NCBI RefSeq assembly: GCF_029784155.1
Contig: NC_073692.1
Coordinates: forward strand, 369,315,160 to 369,379,159
Direction of reading: 5' to 3'
DNA length: 64,000 bases
From: Uranotaenia lowii
Lineage: Eukaryota; Arthropoda; Insecta; Diptera; Culicidae
The notes below the pieces were generated by a model that was given only the letters and a program-made list of their open reading frames with translations, did not search any database and was not told where the DNA came from. Position numbers and translations under genes: made by a program. Positions 25,261 through 36,258 of the stretch are shown here, in pieces. Numbering within the stretch: position 1 is the first letter of the stretch; every line of letters starts with the position of its first letter.

Positions 25261-26052
25261 GCACACAATTTTAACAAATTTAAAAACTTTTCTTTTTGAC
25301 ATCCAGGAACAGATAACGAGCTAGAATCCAAAAATTTCTTCATTAAAAAACTATACCATTCATAATTTATCGCTTTTTATGCTCTCAGGCATTCAGACGG
25401 AGAACGGAGGAAAAAAAGTCTGTTCATTTTTAATATATCCACATCTTTTGTATGAAATTGTGCAATGAAGCAATGCTATTCATACCTACAGGCGCGCCGC
25501 CATTCAAAGAATCTTTTCACTATCTTTGTCTTTGGCAGAATGAAGGAAAAAAACCCAGCGCACTTGAAATTCTCTCGAGAAACGCGGTTCAGTTCTGTTC
25601 TGGAGTTTCCAAAATGAAAAGCTTGGCTGTATGTGTCTTTAACTAGAGAGCACAGTGTCTAGTTATACATAATTCAGTTTGAAATCTGTTAGTTTTTATC
25701 TGTTGAGCCTGGTACGGTGGGAAGGGAGTTTTTTTTATCCCGGAATTTTATGAACCATTATTGGAGCTTTGCCAAATTGTAGCATGGCACCTGAAAATTA
25801 TTTTGTGGTTTCAGCCCAGAATGCCTACTGCAGATTGTTTCGGAATCATAAATCTTGTTTTTCTGGTTTCGTTACAGTCGGCTAAAAATAAAGGAACATT
25901 TTTTTAATTTATGTTATCTTCGTCAACCGATAAGCTAAAAATGAAGACTGTTTTTCAAAAGTGTAACATATATTAAAGATAAAGTAAAACGTAACAATAT
26001 TTTTGAAACAATAATATTTTCAAAAATTATCTACCTTCTAAACCGGTTGTTA
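25261..26052. other. Unique spacer between the inverted satellite arms
   Basis: About 790 bp of ordinary-complexity DNA is flanked on the left by (TTGACAAAA)n and on the right by (TTTTGTCAA)n. It contains a 64-codon open frame (25452-25646, plus) without a recognised motif. If the locus were transcribed through, this would be the loop of a very long hairpin. Confidence 0.6.
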
Positions 26053-28352
26053 TTTTTGTCAATTTTGTCAATTTTGTCAATTTTGTCAATTTTGTCAATT
26101 TTGTCAATTTTGTCAATTTTGTCAATTTTGTCAATTTTGTCAATTTTGTCAATTTTGTCAATTTTGTCAATTTTGTCAATTTTGTCAATTTTGTCAATTT
26201 TGTCAATTTTGTCAATTTTGTCAATTTTGTCAATTTTGTCAATTTTGTCAATTTTGTCAATTTTGTCAATTTTGTCAATTTTGTCAATTTTGTCAATTTT
26301 GTCAATTTTGTCAATTTTGTCAATTTTGTCAATTTTGTCAATTTTGTCAATTTTGTCAATTTTGTCAATTTTGTCAATTTTGTCAATTTTGTCAATTTTG
26401 TCAATTTTGTCAATTTTGTCAATTTTGTCAATTTTGTCAATTTTGTCAATTTTGTCAATTTTGTCAATTTTGTCAATTTTGTCAATTTTGTCAATTTTGT
26501 CAATTTTATAAATTTTATCAATTTTGTCAATTTTGTCAATTTTGTCAATTTTGTCAATTTTGTCAATTTTGTCAATTTTGTCAATTTTGTCAATTTTGTC
26601 AATTTTGTCAATTTTGTCAATTTTGTCAATTTTGTCAATTTTGTCAATTTTGTCAATTTTGTCAATTTTGTCAATTTTGTCAATTTTGTCAATTTTGTCA
26701 ATTTTGTCAATTTTGTCAATTTTGTCAATTTTGTCAATTTTGTCAATTTTGTCAATTTTGTCAATTTTGTCAATTTTGTCAATTTTGTCAATTTTGTCAA
26801 TTTTGTCAATTTTGTCAATTTTGTCAATTTTGTCAATTTTGTCAATTTTGTCAATTTTGTCAATTTTGTCAATTTTGTCAATTTTGTCAATTTTGTCAAT
26901 TTTGTCAATTTTGTCAATTTTGTCAATTTTGTCAATTTTGTCAATTTTGTCAATTTTGTCAATTTTGTCAATTTTGTCAATTTTGTCAATTTTGTCAATT
27001 TTGTCAATTTTGTCAATTTTGTCAATTTTGTCAATTTTGTCAATTTTGTCAATTTTGTCAATTTTGTCAATTTTGTCAATTTTGTCAATTTTGTCAATTT
27101 TGTCAATTTTGTCAATTTTGTCAATTTTGTCAATTTTGTCAATTTTGTCAATTTTGTCAATTTTGTCAATTTTGTCAATTTTGTCAATTTTGTCAATTTT
27201 GTCAATTTTGTCAATTTTGTCAATTTTGTCAATTTTGTCAATTTTGTCAATTTTGTCAATTTTGTCAATTTTGTCAATTTTGTCAATTTTGTCAATTTTG
27301 TCAATTTTGTCAATTTTGTCAATTTTGTCAATTTTGTCAATTTTGTCAATTTTGTCAATTTTGTCAATTTTATAAATTTTATCAATTCTGTCAATTTTGT
27401 CAATTTTGTCAATTTTGTCAATTTTGTCAATTTTGTCAATTTTGTCAATTTTGTCAATTTTGTCATTTTTGTCATTTTTGTCAATTTCGGCAATTTTGTC
27501 AATTTGGTCAATTTTGTCAATTTTGTCAATTTTGTCAATTTTGTCAATTTTGTCAATTTTGTCAATTTTGTCAATTTTGTCAATTTTGTCAATTTTGTCA
27601 ATTTTGTCAATTTTGTCAATTTTGTCAATTTTGTCAATTTTGTCAATTTTGTCAATTTTGTCAATTTTGTCAATTTTGTCAATTTTGTCAATTTTGTCAA
27701 TTTTGTCAATTTTGTCAATTTTGTCAATTTTGTCAATTTGGTCAATTTTGTCAATCTTGTCAATTTTGTCAATTTTGTCAATTTTGTCAATTTTGTCAAT
27801 TTTTGTCAATTTTGTCAATTTTGTCAATTTTGTCAATTTTGTCAATTTTGTCAATTTTGTCAATTTTGTCAATTTTGTCAATTTTGTCAATTTTGTCAAT
27901 TTTGTCAATTTTATCAATTTTGTCAATTTTGTCTATTTTGTCTATTTTGTCAATTTTGTCAATTTAGTCAATTTTGTCAATTTTGTCAATTTTGTCAATT
28001 TTGTCAATTTTGTCAATTTTGTCAATTTTGTCAATTTTGTCAATTTTGTCAATTTTGTCAATTTGGTCATTTTTGTCAATTTTGACAATTTTGTCAATTT
28101 TGTCAATTGTGTCAATTTTGTCAATTTTGTCAATTTAGTCAATTTTGTCAATTTTGTCAATTTTGTCAATTTTGTCAATTTTGTCAATTTTGTCAATTTT
28201 GTCAATTTTGTCAATTTTGTCAATTTTGTCAATTTTGTCAATTTTGTCAATTTTGTCAATTTTGTCAATTTTGTCAATTTTGTCACGTTTGTCATTTTTT
28301 TCAATTTTGTCACGTTTGTCAATTTCGTCAATTTTGTCAATTTTGTCATTTT
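26053..28352 (+). repeat. Satellite array B2, (TTTTGTCAA)n, ~2.3 kb
   Basis: This carries the same 9-bp unit as B1 but on the opposite strand. A block of about 94 units (26521-27368) appears free of any change. It is bounded on each side by the same rare variant pair TTTTATAAATTTTATC, at 26504 and 27368, 864 bp apart. After 27460 the array becomes impure, with TTTTTGTCA units (27463-27480), TTTGGTCAA, TTTTGTCTA and finally TTTTGTCACG near 28285 and 28310 as it decays into the next region. Confidence 0.97.
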
Positions 28353-31226
28353 CGAATATTTTTATAAGTTTTCTTATAATTCATAAACTTTTGTCAATGT
28401 TGAAAACTTTTATAATTTTTCTTTATATTTTTAATTTTTTTTCAATTCTTGTATAGTTTTTGTTTTTTTTGTTTACTTGCTTGTTTTTTTTTTGAATACT
28501 GTTATTTTTATTTTTTTAATGTTTCTTTTGCTTTTGTTTTTTTTGCTCATTTTCGTTAAATTTTTGTTAATTTTTTGAATTTTGTTCAATCTTGACCATT
28601 TTTGATGAATTTTTGAAGAAGATTGTCAATAATTGAAAATTTTCTAAATTTTCAAAAATTGTTGAAATTTTTGTTAATATTTGTAAATTTTTATTAATTT
28701 TTGTAAATTTTTAAACATTTTTGTAAGCTTTTGTAAATGTTTGTAAATTTTTAAAAATTTTTGGAAATGTTAATTTTTGTAAATTTTTTCTGATTTTTTT
28801 AAATTTTTGTTATTTTTTCTGAATTATTGTAAATCTTTGTACGGTTTAATAATTTTTTGTAATTTTTCGTAACTTTTTGAAAATTTTTGTAAATTTTTAT
28901 AATTTTTTGTAAATTTTTGTAAATTCTTGTAAATTTTTGTAAATTTTTGTAATTTTTTGATAATTTTTGTTAATTTTTATAAATGTTTGTAAATTTTTGT
29001 AAATTTTTGTAATTTTTACTATATTTTTGCAAATTTTTGTAAATTTTTTAAATTTTTGTCAATTTTTGTAAATTTTTAAATTTTTGTAAATTTTTGTAGA
29101 TTTTTTATAATATTTGTAAATTTTTGTAAATTTTTCTAACTTTTTCTAAATTTTTGAAAATTTTTGAAATTTTTTGTAAATTTTTGTAAATTTTTGTAAA
29201 TTTTTGTAAATTCTTGAAAATTTTTGTAAATTTTCCAATTTTTTTATATTTTTGTAAATTTTCGTGAATTTTCGTTAATTTTGTGAATTTTTGTAAACTC
29301 CTTATTATTTTTGTGAATTTTAGTAATATTTTGTATTTTATTGTAAATCATGGTAAATCTTTGTAAATCATCGTATTTTTTTGTAAATTTGTAAATTTAA
29401 CTTATTATTGATATTTGAAAATATTTTAATTTTTTTTTTTCATTTTCGTAAAGTTTTCTACATTATTTTCATGCTTGTTCAATTTTGGAAATTTCTAATT
29501 AATCTTTTTTATTCTTGTAAAACTTTTAATATTTTTGGAAAAATTTATTTGTAACCATTAGTAAATCTTTATAATTTTTTTTAAGTTTTTTTATTCTTTG
29601 TTAATTGCTGTTAAATTTTCATAATTTTTTAATTTATTTTCGTCAATTTTGGTTAATTTTTGAATAATTTTTTTGAAATCTTGATATTTTTTTAAGTTTT
29701 TACTAATATGAGTAAATTTTTGTTTATTTTTAAAAATATTTTTTATTTTAAGTAAATTTTTAATTATTTCTGTTAGTTTTTGTTTATATTGCTATTATTT
29801 ATATTTTTTGATAATTTTAATAATTTTTGTTAGTTTTTCTGATTTTTTGTAAATTTTGGAAAAACAGTTTTTTCTTGTTTTCAGAAAATCCTTAAATTTG
29901 GAAATATTTGAATAGCTTTTAAATATTGAAATTTTTGTAACTTCTGTTAGATAGAATTTATGAGAATTTCTTATTCTTTTGTAAATTTTGTAAGTTTTAG
30001 TAATATTTCCTACTTTTGTGTTTACTTTTGTCTTATTCTGTTAAATGTTGTTAATTTGTTCAATCTTTGTTATTTTTGTTCTTGTTTTTTAATTTTTTTT
30101 CTAATTTTTTAATAATTTTTGTCAACTTTTGTTTTGATGTAAGTTTTGTAAAAACAAGTAAATTTTGTATAATTTGTTTTAGTTATTATAGATATGTGTA
30201 AATTTTTGTTAATTTTTTTAAATTTTTTTTTATTTTTGTTCTTTTTTGTAAATTTGAGCAGATTTTTGTCAATTTTTAAATTTTTTTGTTAATTTTCGTT
30301 AATTTTTGTATGGTTTTGTTAAATTTGGGTTATTTTTGTTTTCTTTTTGTGTTGCCTTTTGTTATTTTTTTTCTTTTTGTAAATGTTTGTAAACATTTGA
30401 AATTTTTTGTAAATTTTTGTAAATTATTGCAAATTTTTGTAAATAATTTTAAGTTTTTGTAAGGTTTTGTAAATTTTTGTAAATTATTGGTATATTTTTT
30501 AATTTTTATTATTTTTTTCGTATATTTTAAAAAGTATGATGATTCTTTTGAGTTTTTTTTAAATTGGTTGATTTTTATTGAATTTTGCCAATTTTTGAAA
30601 TTTTCTTAAACGTTTTGTAATTTACTGTAATTTTATGTAATTTTTTGTAATTTTTGTAAATTTTTTAATGTTTTGTAATTTTTTGTAATTTTTTTTAAAT
30701 AATTGTAATTTTTTGTAGTATAATGAAGTTTTTTTTAAATTTTTGTTATTATTTTGTTATTTTTTGTTATTTTTCAAAATTTTGAAAATGTTTGTATTTT
30801 TTTGTAATTTTTAATATTTTTCTTTGTACTTTTTTATATTTTTTTTTTCAATTTTTGGTTATATTAAGTATTTTTTTTAAATTTTTGTAATAATTTGTAA
30901 ATTTATTGAAATTTTTATTTTTTTGTAAAATATTTTTAATAATTAATTGGTAATATTTTGTAGTATTTTGAAATTTTTTTTTTGATTTTTGTAATTTTTT
31001 TGTATTTTCTTGTTTTTTTTTTGTAATTTTTTGCAGTTTTTGTAATTTTTTTTTGTAATTTGTTTTTGTATTTTGTTTTTTTATGTGAGTGTTTGTAATT
31101 TTTGTAATTTTTGGAATTTTTTTAAATGTTTTGAAATTTTTTGTAATTTTTTGTTATTTTTTATAATTTGTTCAATACTGATATTATGAAATCGCTTGGA
31201 ACATCTTTGTACCTGAAAATATTCAC

Positions 31227-31424
31227 ATTTTCGTAGATGATGGAAAGAATTAAAGAAAAATGAGCTATCAAAGAACGAAAGAACATAAGCCGTAAATATC
31301 ATGAATTTTTCGAAAAAGATACAACGGCACACAGGCAGGACTCGAACCTGCAATCTCCGCTTCAGTACAACGGCGCGTTAGCCAATTTCGCAACGGTGAA
31401 CTTCTTTCCATCATCTACGAAAAT
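31227..31424. repeat. 198-bp unit bounded by a perfect 23-bp inverted repeat, carrying a tRNA-like sequence
   Basis: Positions 31227-31249 (ATTTTCGTAGATGATGG…) are the exact reverse complement of 31402-31424. The unit is of normal complexity and stands out sharply from the T-rich DNA on both sides, so it looks inserted. Inside, next to the right arm, is a tRNA-like sequence on the minus strand. The arrangement suggests a MITE- or hairpin-type mobile unit that captured or derives from a tRNA. No target duplication is clear in this simple sequence. Confidence 0.6.
31326..31401 (-). tRNA. tRNA-like sequence, anticodon loop reads ACT (pseudo-tRNA or tRNA-derived)
   Basis: The minus strand has a perfect box B, GGTTCGAGTCC (31338-31348), in a T arm with a fully paired 5-bp stem GCAGG/CCTGC and a 7-nt loop. 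It also has an anticodon arm CCGTT-GTACTGA-AGCGG with a 7-nt loop, U33 and anticodon ACT, and a box A-like stretch TTGCGAAATTGGCTAACGC. The 5' side (GTTCACC) does not pair with the 3' side (CTGTGTG), so no acceptor stem forms as read. I therefore favour a tRNA-derived sequence over a working tRNA. Confidence 0.5.
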
Positions 31425-31810
31425 ATAATTTGTTGTTTTTTGATTATTTTTTGTGGTAAATTTATTTTAAATTTTTGCGGTTTTTTGTCAATTTTTGTTT
31501 TTTTTATAATTTTATCTAATTTTTTGTAGTTTTTTGTAATTTTATGTAATTTTTTTATAATTTTTTGTAATTTTCTGTAATTTTTTTTTTAATTATTTGT
31601 ATTTTTTTTGTAATGTTTTGTATTTTTGTATTTTTTTTGTAATGTTTTATATTTTTGTATTTTTTTTGGAATTTTTTGAATTTTTTTTGAATTTTTTGTT
31701 ACTTTTTGTAATTTTTTGTTAATTTTTTGTAATTTTTTGTAATTTTTGTAATTTATGTAATTTTTTGTAATTTTTTGTTATTTTTTGTAATTTTTTTTAA
31801 TTTTTTGTAA

Positions 31811-31960
31811 TTTTTTTGTAATTTTTTGTAATTTTTTGTAATTTTTTGTAATTTTTTGTAATTTTTTGTAATTTTTTGTAATTTTTTGTAATTTTTTGTA
31901 ATTTTTTGTAATTTTTTGTAATTTTTTGTAATTTTTTGTAATTTTTTGTATTTTTTTGTA
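31811..31960 (+). repeat. (ATTTTTTGTA)n 10-bp array
   Basis: Thirteen perfect copies of ATTTTTTGTA occupy 31821-31950, with imperfect copies at each edge. Each copy carries a T6 tract, so T tracts repeat every 10 bp, close to one helical turn. Known behaviour of phased A/T tracts predicts strong intrinsic curvature. Confidence 0.95.
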
Positions 31961-32720
31961 ATTTTTTGTTTTTTTTGGGATTTTTCTGAAATTTGTTTCA
32001 ATTTCTCGTAATTTTATGTTATGATTCGAAACCTTTGTTAAAATTTGTAAAATTTTGTTGATTTGGTTAGTTTTTTATTGTTAATTTTATAAAGTTTTGT
32101 ATTTTTTTGTAAATTTTGTTGGATTTTGTTCGTTTTCGTGGGTATATATTGGATTAATTTTCCAAAACATTTGTTAAATATTGTTTATTTTTCTAAACTT
32201 ACAAAATTAATGTAAATCTTTGTTGACTTTTGCTGATTTTTGTTATTTTTTGTTAATTTTGTTTTATTTTTTTTTTATTTCTTTTAATTTTTTGTAAATT
32301 TTTGTCATTTTTTCATATTGTTTTTAATTTTTTATTATTTTCGAAAATTTTCAAAATTTTGTAAATTCATGCGAAATTTTGTGAATTCTTTCAAAACTTT
32401 GGTTGATTCTTGTATTTTTTTTTATGTTTTGTAGTTTTTTTTTTAATTTTTGGAAGTTTTTGTAGATTTTTGTACATTTCTGTAATCTTTTGTATATATT
32501 TGTACATTTTTTATTATTATTGTACATTTTTTGTTAATTTGTGTGAGAAATTAGTAATTTTTTTTCATAATGTTTTAAATTGTGTACGTTTTAATAAAAA
32601 ATGTTGTAATATATGGTAATTTTTTAAGATCTTTCGAAAATGTTTGTCAATGTTTGATTTTTTTGTTGATGTTCGTCAATTTTTATGATATTTAATTGAT
32701 TACGTTAAAATATGCTGTTT

Positions 32721-35190
32721 TGTATTCTTTTGTGATTTTTGTATTACGTTGAGTTCAGTCAATTTGTTATTTGGTTACTAGTTGTTGAAATTTTTGGGAA
32801 ATTTTCGTCTCCTTTTATTGCATTTTTCTCTTATATATGTACACTATATAAAGCAACTGCCTTTTTGGTGCCAATGCGAATCATTCGTCAGATTAAATCC
32901 ATCTTTTTTTTCGATATGGCGTGTATTAATTATAAAATTAATCAGTAACTGATTATAATTATAAAATTAATCAGTAACATAAATCTCTATGAAAACATGA
33001 ACCAGATTTTGAATTAATTTATTGCCAGTCATTCAATCAGGGCCTAGATCTGGATATTTAAGTTTCAAAGATATGTACAACGTTTTAAATAATAAGAAAT
33101 TCTTCAATTTAAATAAATTTCAACTAATAATGGTTCAAGAAAGTCTTGAGACTCATTTTAACTCATTCAACAACTTCGTTGAGGACTTAAAATCGATTTG
33201 ACTCAAGCTTTAAGATAAATATAGAATTCCATGTGCCTAAAATATTCTTTAAGATTTCGTCGAAATGATCGTATTTAGCTGAAATGGGAAAAAATTTACA
33301 AAAAGAAAACTGCTTTATCATTTTTCACAGAACTCAAAATTATCACGATCTTGGAGAAAGTTGATCATTGATTTAAAACCTTTATTTTTTAAATATTTGT
33401 AATGTGTTTGGCAAAAAAAAAAACACACAAATTAATTTAATGATTTTTTAATTATTTTCAGAAATAATCTCGAAAGCTAGAGCCCATAGATAAAAAATTG
33501 ATTGCATGAATCAGTGTCCTCACATTATTCAAAATTTGCTCCTCAATTCTTCGCATCGCGGAAAATTGTGATTTTTTTCCTTGTGTTATCATTACGACAC
33601 GCTTCGCTGTCAAAGGGGCGTAAATGGTTACGATGACAAAGCTTAGAATTTATTGCGATTTATCGTCCGGAAATCAGAATGATTCTCACATTCCGGCATC
33701 AATAAATAATCGCTTAGCGATTGCTGACTCAAGCTATGATATTCCTTTTTTTTTTCTTCCCGATCACTATTTCTGTTATTTATGTTCATCATTATCCAGC
33801 CCCCAAAAAAAATTGCTGAATTGATTTAGAGCCTAAGAATGAAGACAAAATTGTCTTCAAATCAGCGCGGATATGAAATCGATTTACAGGAGATTTGTTA
33901 TTTTTATGTGACTGAAATCATTACAATTTATTGCAGCTCTTTGAACGTAGTTGAATATTTATTGAAATATGTCTAAAAATAACCGTATATCTCATCAATA
34001 CATAAAGATTGTAATACTCTTTTTGTCTAATTATTCTCGCACAGCTTGAGTGACACTCCAAACGACATAATCCGATTGCAAATGAACTTTCGATCCCATA
34101 TGAGATGAGAGTGTGCCAGCAGCAGTCAGGATTAGCCGCCTTTCAGGGGTATAATGGCGCTAATGGCAACGATCAACTTTTAATGAACTAATGATGCGAG
34201 ATGGAGAAACAGCCAAAGTTGTCCCCTGTCTCTTCCCCTATCTGCTCTCAAGGGGTGTGGGGGGAGCAGACAGCCACCCCCTCCCTATTCCAGGAAAAAT
34301 TTCCGAAAAGCACAAACGCTGTCAACAGTTTGCATCTCGACGACCGAAATTTAATTATTTCATTGGCGCTCAACTTTTGTCAGCCTTTTTCCAGTCTTTT
34401 GGGGCTCCTCGAACCAAAACGAGGGAAAACAAAATGAGAAAACATGTGGAAGTGATAGAGTGAATGAGTCATTGAGGGTGCGAGGAGACATTCTATTTGA
34501 GTTTAGAAATTTCTCCCGGGGAATCGCACTTTGTTTCGAATGTTCTAGAGCTCGAGAAAAAGGAGTGGAGGATGTTAGGGTGAGATTTGCTTGCGGTTTG
34601 TTTGCTCTGATCCATAAATGTGTGACGGACGACGGATGATGATGATGATCACGAGGATTGTTGATGAACGAACGGTAGAATTTTGCTCCATCCCACTAAT
34701 GGTGGGAGAAAAAGTTTGGAGCATTGTCTCAAAGCCCTCCCTCCCACTTCATCCTGTCATAATTTGCCTTTCTGATGGAAATTGTCAACGTCTGATGGAA
34801 ACGATAACATCAGGTAGTTGATATGTTGTTAAATGATGAGTGACTTCTGGCTGCACGAAATTATGGTGGTTATTTCGCCAATTCAGATATTTACATATTT
34901 GTCAGGGCAGAACTGTTGAACATTTCAGGTTCATTAAATAATGAAAACTCGTCTTGTCTGTTCCATATGAAGATAAAATGTAAATTTTGAAAGCATAATC
35001 ACCGTAGTTTATGTTTGTTACTTGTTTTCTCAGCCCTATCGGTGAAATGTGTTGTCCTGCTACCTGATCATAAGTATGATGAAAAATGTTTTTAGATTTT
35101 CGGATGACCCCTTTTCAAAGGGAATGGAAGCCGCGAGACGAAAATTAATTTTGGACACCCACGATCGGTATAAAAATTCTCGAAATCGTT
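32721..35190. other. Unique AT-rich DNA without recognised gene
   Basis: Composition returns to ordinary complexity. A short direct repeat (TATAAAATTAATCAGTAAC, twice, about 32930-32980) is the only repeat noted. Around 34190-34840 the sequence is less AT-rich and carries several overlapping frames of 67-90 codons on the plus strand, but none has a recognisable domain. Host exons or regulatory DNA here cannot be excluded. Confidence 0.4.
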
Positions 35191-35193
35191 AAA

Positions 35194-35490
35194 AATGGTT
35201 CAATCAACCGTGTGCAGCGTTCTCAAACGTTTCCGTGAGAAGCATACTATCGATCGGCAGGTTTATACCATGCGCCATAGTGGAATTAAGGATCGGAAAC
35301 TGCATTAAAGTTTTGGTCAAATTTGGCAAGCTGTCACTACAGCAAAGAGGTGTTGCAGTGGTATCGGGACAACGTGGTGGATTTTGTCGAAAAGGACATC
35401 AACCCACCAAACTGCCCTCAATTCCGTCCTATTGAAAAATATTGGGCAATTTTCAAGCAGAAGATGAAGAAGAATGTGAACGAAGGTGTT
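35194..35490 (+). pseudogene. Tc1/mariner (DD37E-like) transposase remnant, internally deleted
   Basis: The 5' piece (35194-35300) translates as VQSTVCSVLKRFREKHTIDR, the helix-turn-helix end of an ITm transposase. The 3' piece (35323-35490) gives HYSKEVLQWYRDNVVDFVE and NPPNCPQFRPIEKYWAIFK, the catalytic C-terminus. The Glu of PIEKYW is the third residue of the DDE/DD37E triad. The middle of the protein, including both catalytic Asp regions, is missing, and the two pieces are in different frames. The full-length family member is about 330-350 residues. It directly abuts a LINE fragment on the opposite strand. It is a dead copy; the family is called from motifs, not a search. Confidence 0.75.
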
Positions 35491-35496
35491 GAACCG

Positions 35497-35847
35497 CCTT
35501 TGTAAGGGATCGATATCGTCTTGGCCGTTGATGGCGTTGAAAAGTTTGATATCATCGACATACGCAAGTTTTGGGCCGTCCAAGAGAGTAAGTACCTAGA
35601 TGACAAAAATTATCGGTACCAAGCGGCTTCCCTGAGGCACACCTGAACAAGCGGAAAATTGTCTTGAAAAGTAATTTTCAGTTTGAACTGATAACTTTCG
35701 TCCCGTTAAATAGGTTCTAAACCAGTCCAATAGGGATCCACAGAATCCTAAGCGTTCGTGTTTGGCGATTGCAATATCGTGATTTACTTTATCGAAAGCA
35801 GCAGACAGATCAGTATAGATGGCGTCAGTTTGGGACTTCATGGTTAA
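35497..35847 (-). pseudogene. Jockey-like LINE reverse transcriptase fragment
   Basis: The minus strand encodes QTDAIYTDLSAAFDKVNHD (RT motif with catalytic Asp), then LLDWFRTYLTGRK, SGVPQGSRLVP (RT block) and, after a frame break near 35590, LDGPKLAYVDDIKLF with the YVDD catalytic box at about 35551-35562. It is truncated on both sides: by the Tc1 remnant at 35490 and by the foldback element starting at 35848. The RT motif order and spacing match Jockey-clade elements, whose full ORF2 is about 900-1000 residues, so only a small part survives. Confidence 0.8.
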
Positions 35848-36258
35848 TAGATTGAGTCGATTTGGAGTCATTATTGAATTTCGTTTTGGTTCAAAACTCA
35901 TCTATAATTTTTGGCAAAATTTTAAGTACCGTTTACATGAGTAAATTTGAACATCTAGGTTTGTCTGGGAAAATTCAATATTTTATTCTGGAAAATCAAC
36001 ATTATTTTTGTTTCTTCTGTAGAACCAAGCCCGCTGATGGTTTTTGTGCCAATTTGTAAATAATCCGAAAAAAAAATCCGCTGAACAACTTTGTGGAAGA
36101 CAGTAACTTCGTATCTTATTAGGCAAAATAGTTTTTAGCTGCTTAACAGGAGTATGGCTTTTGCCATTGAAAAACAATAAATTCAAATTTACTCATGTGA
36201 ACGTTATTTGAAAATTCTGCAACAAATAAATCAAGGATGAATTTCGAACCAAAACGAA
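35848..36258. mobile_element. Foldback element, TAGACTG family, copy 3, truncated
   Basis: It starts TAGATTGAGTCGATTTGG, matching the end of copy 2 (TAGACTGAGTCGTTTTGG). It then follows the copy-2 left arm through TTTACATGAGTAAATTTG, TTTTTGTTTCTTCTGT and CCGCTGAACAA. It returns through part of the opposite arm (AACAATAAATTCAAATTTACTC … ATCAAGGATGAATTTCG) but stops before the expected right terminus. Copy 3 retains the segment (about 36070-36160) that copy 2 lost from its right arm. It cuts the LINE RT fragment at 35847. Confidence 0.7.

Larger units (their letters stand above)
28353..32720. repeat. Decayed T-rich satellite-like region, mostly TTTTTGTAAA-type 10-bp periodicity
   Basis: This is about 4.4 kb of extremely T-rich DNA on the plus strand. 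TTTTTGTAAA and TTTTTTGTAA recur with insertions, deletions and substitutions. Tracts such as 28900-29240 still show clear 10-bp spacing. The sequence follows array B2 without a break and resembles an eroded relative of the 9-bp arrays lengthened by one T. Open frames here are lysine-rich chance translations (for example 31753-32001 minus). Confidence 0.75.

Noticed and set aside
16565..25302. Frames of 1000-2400 codons on both strands
   Set aside because: They are translations of 9-bp repeats, some spanning the N block; no non-repeat domain is present.
25261..26052. B1-B2 inversion as a simple sequencing palindrome artefact
   Set aside because: Arm lengths and variant markers differ, which a hairpin-read artefact would not produce; long-read confirmation is still the decisive test.
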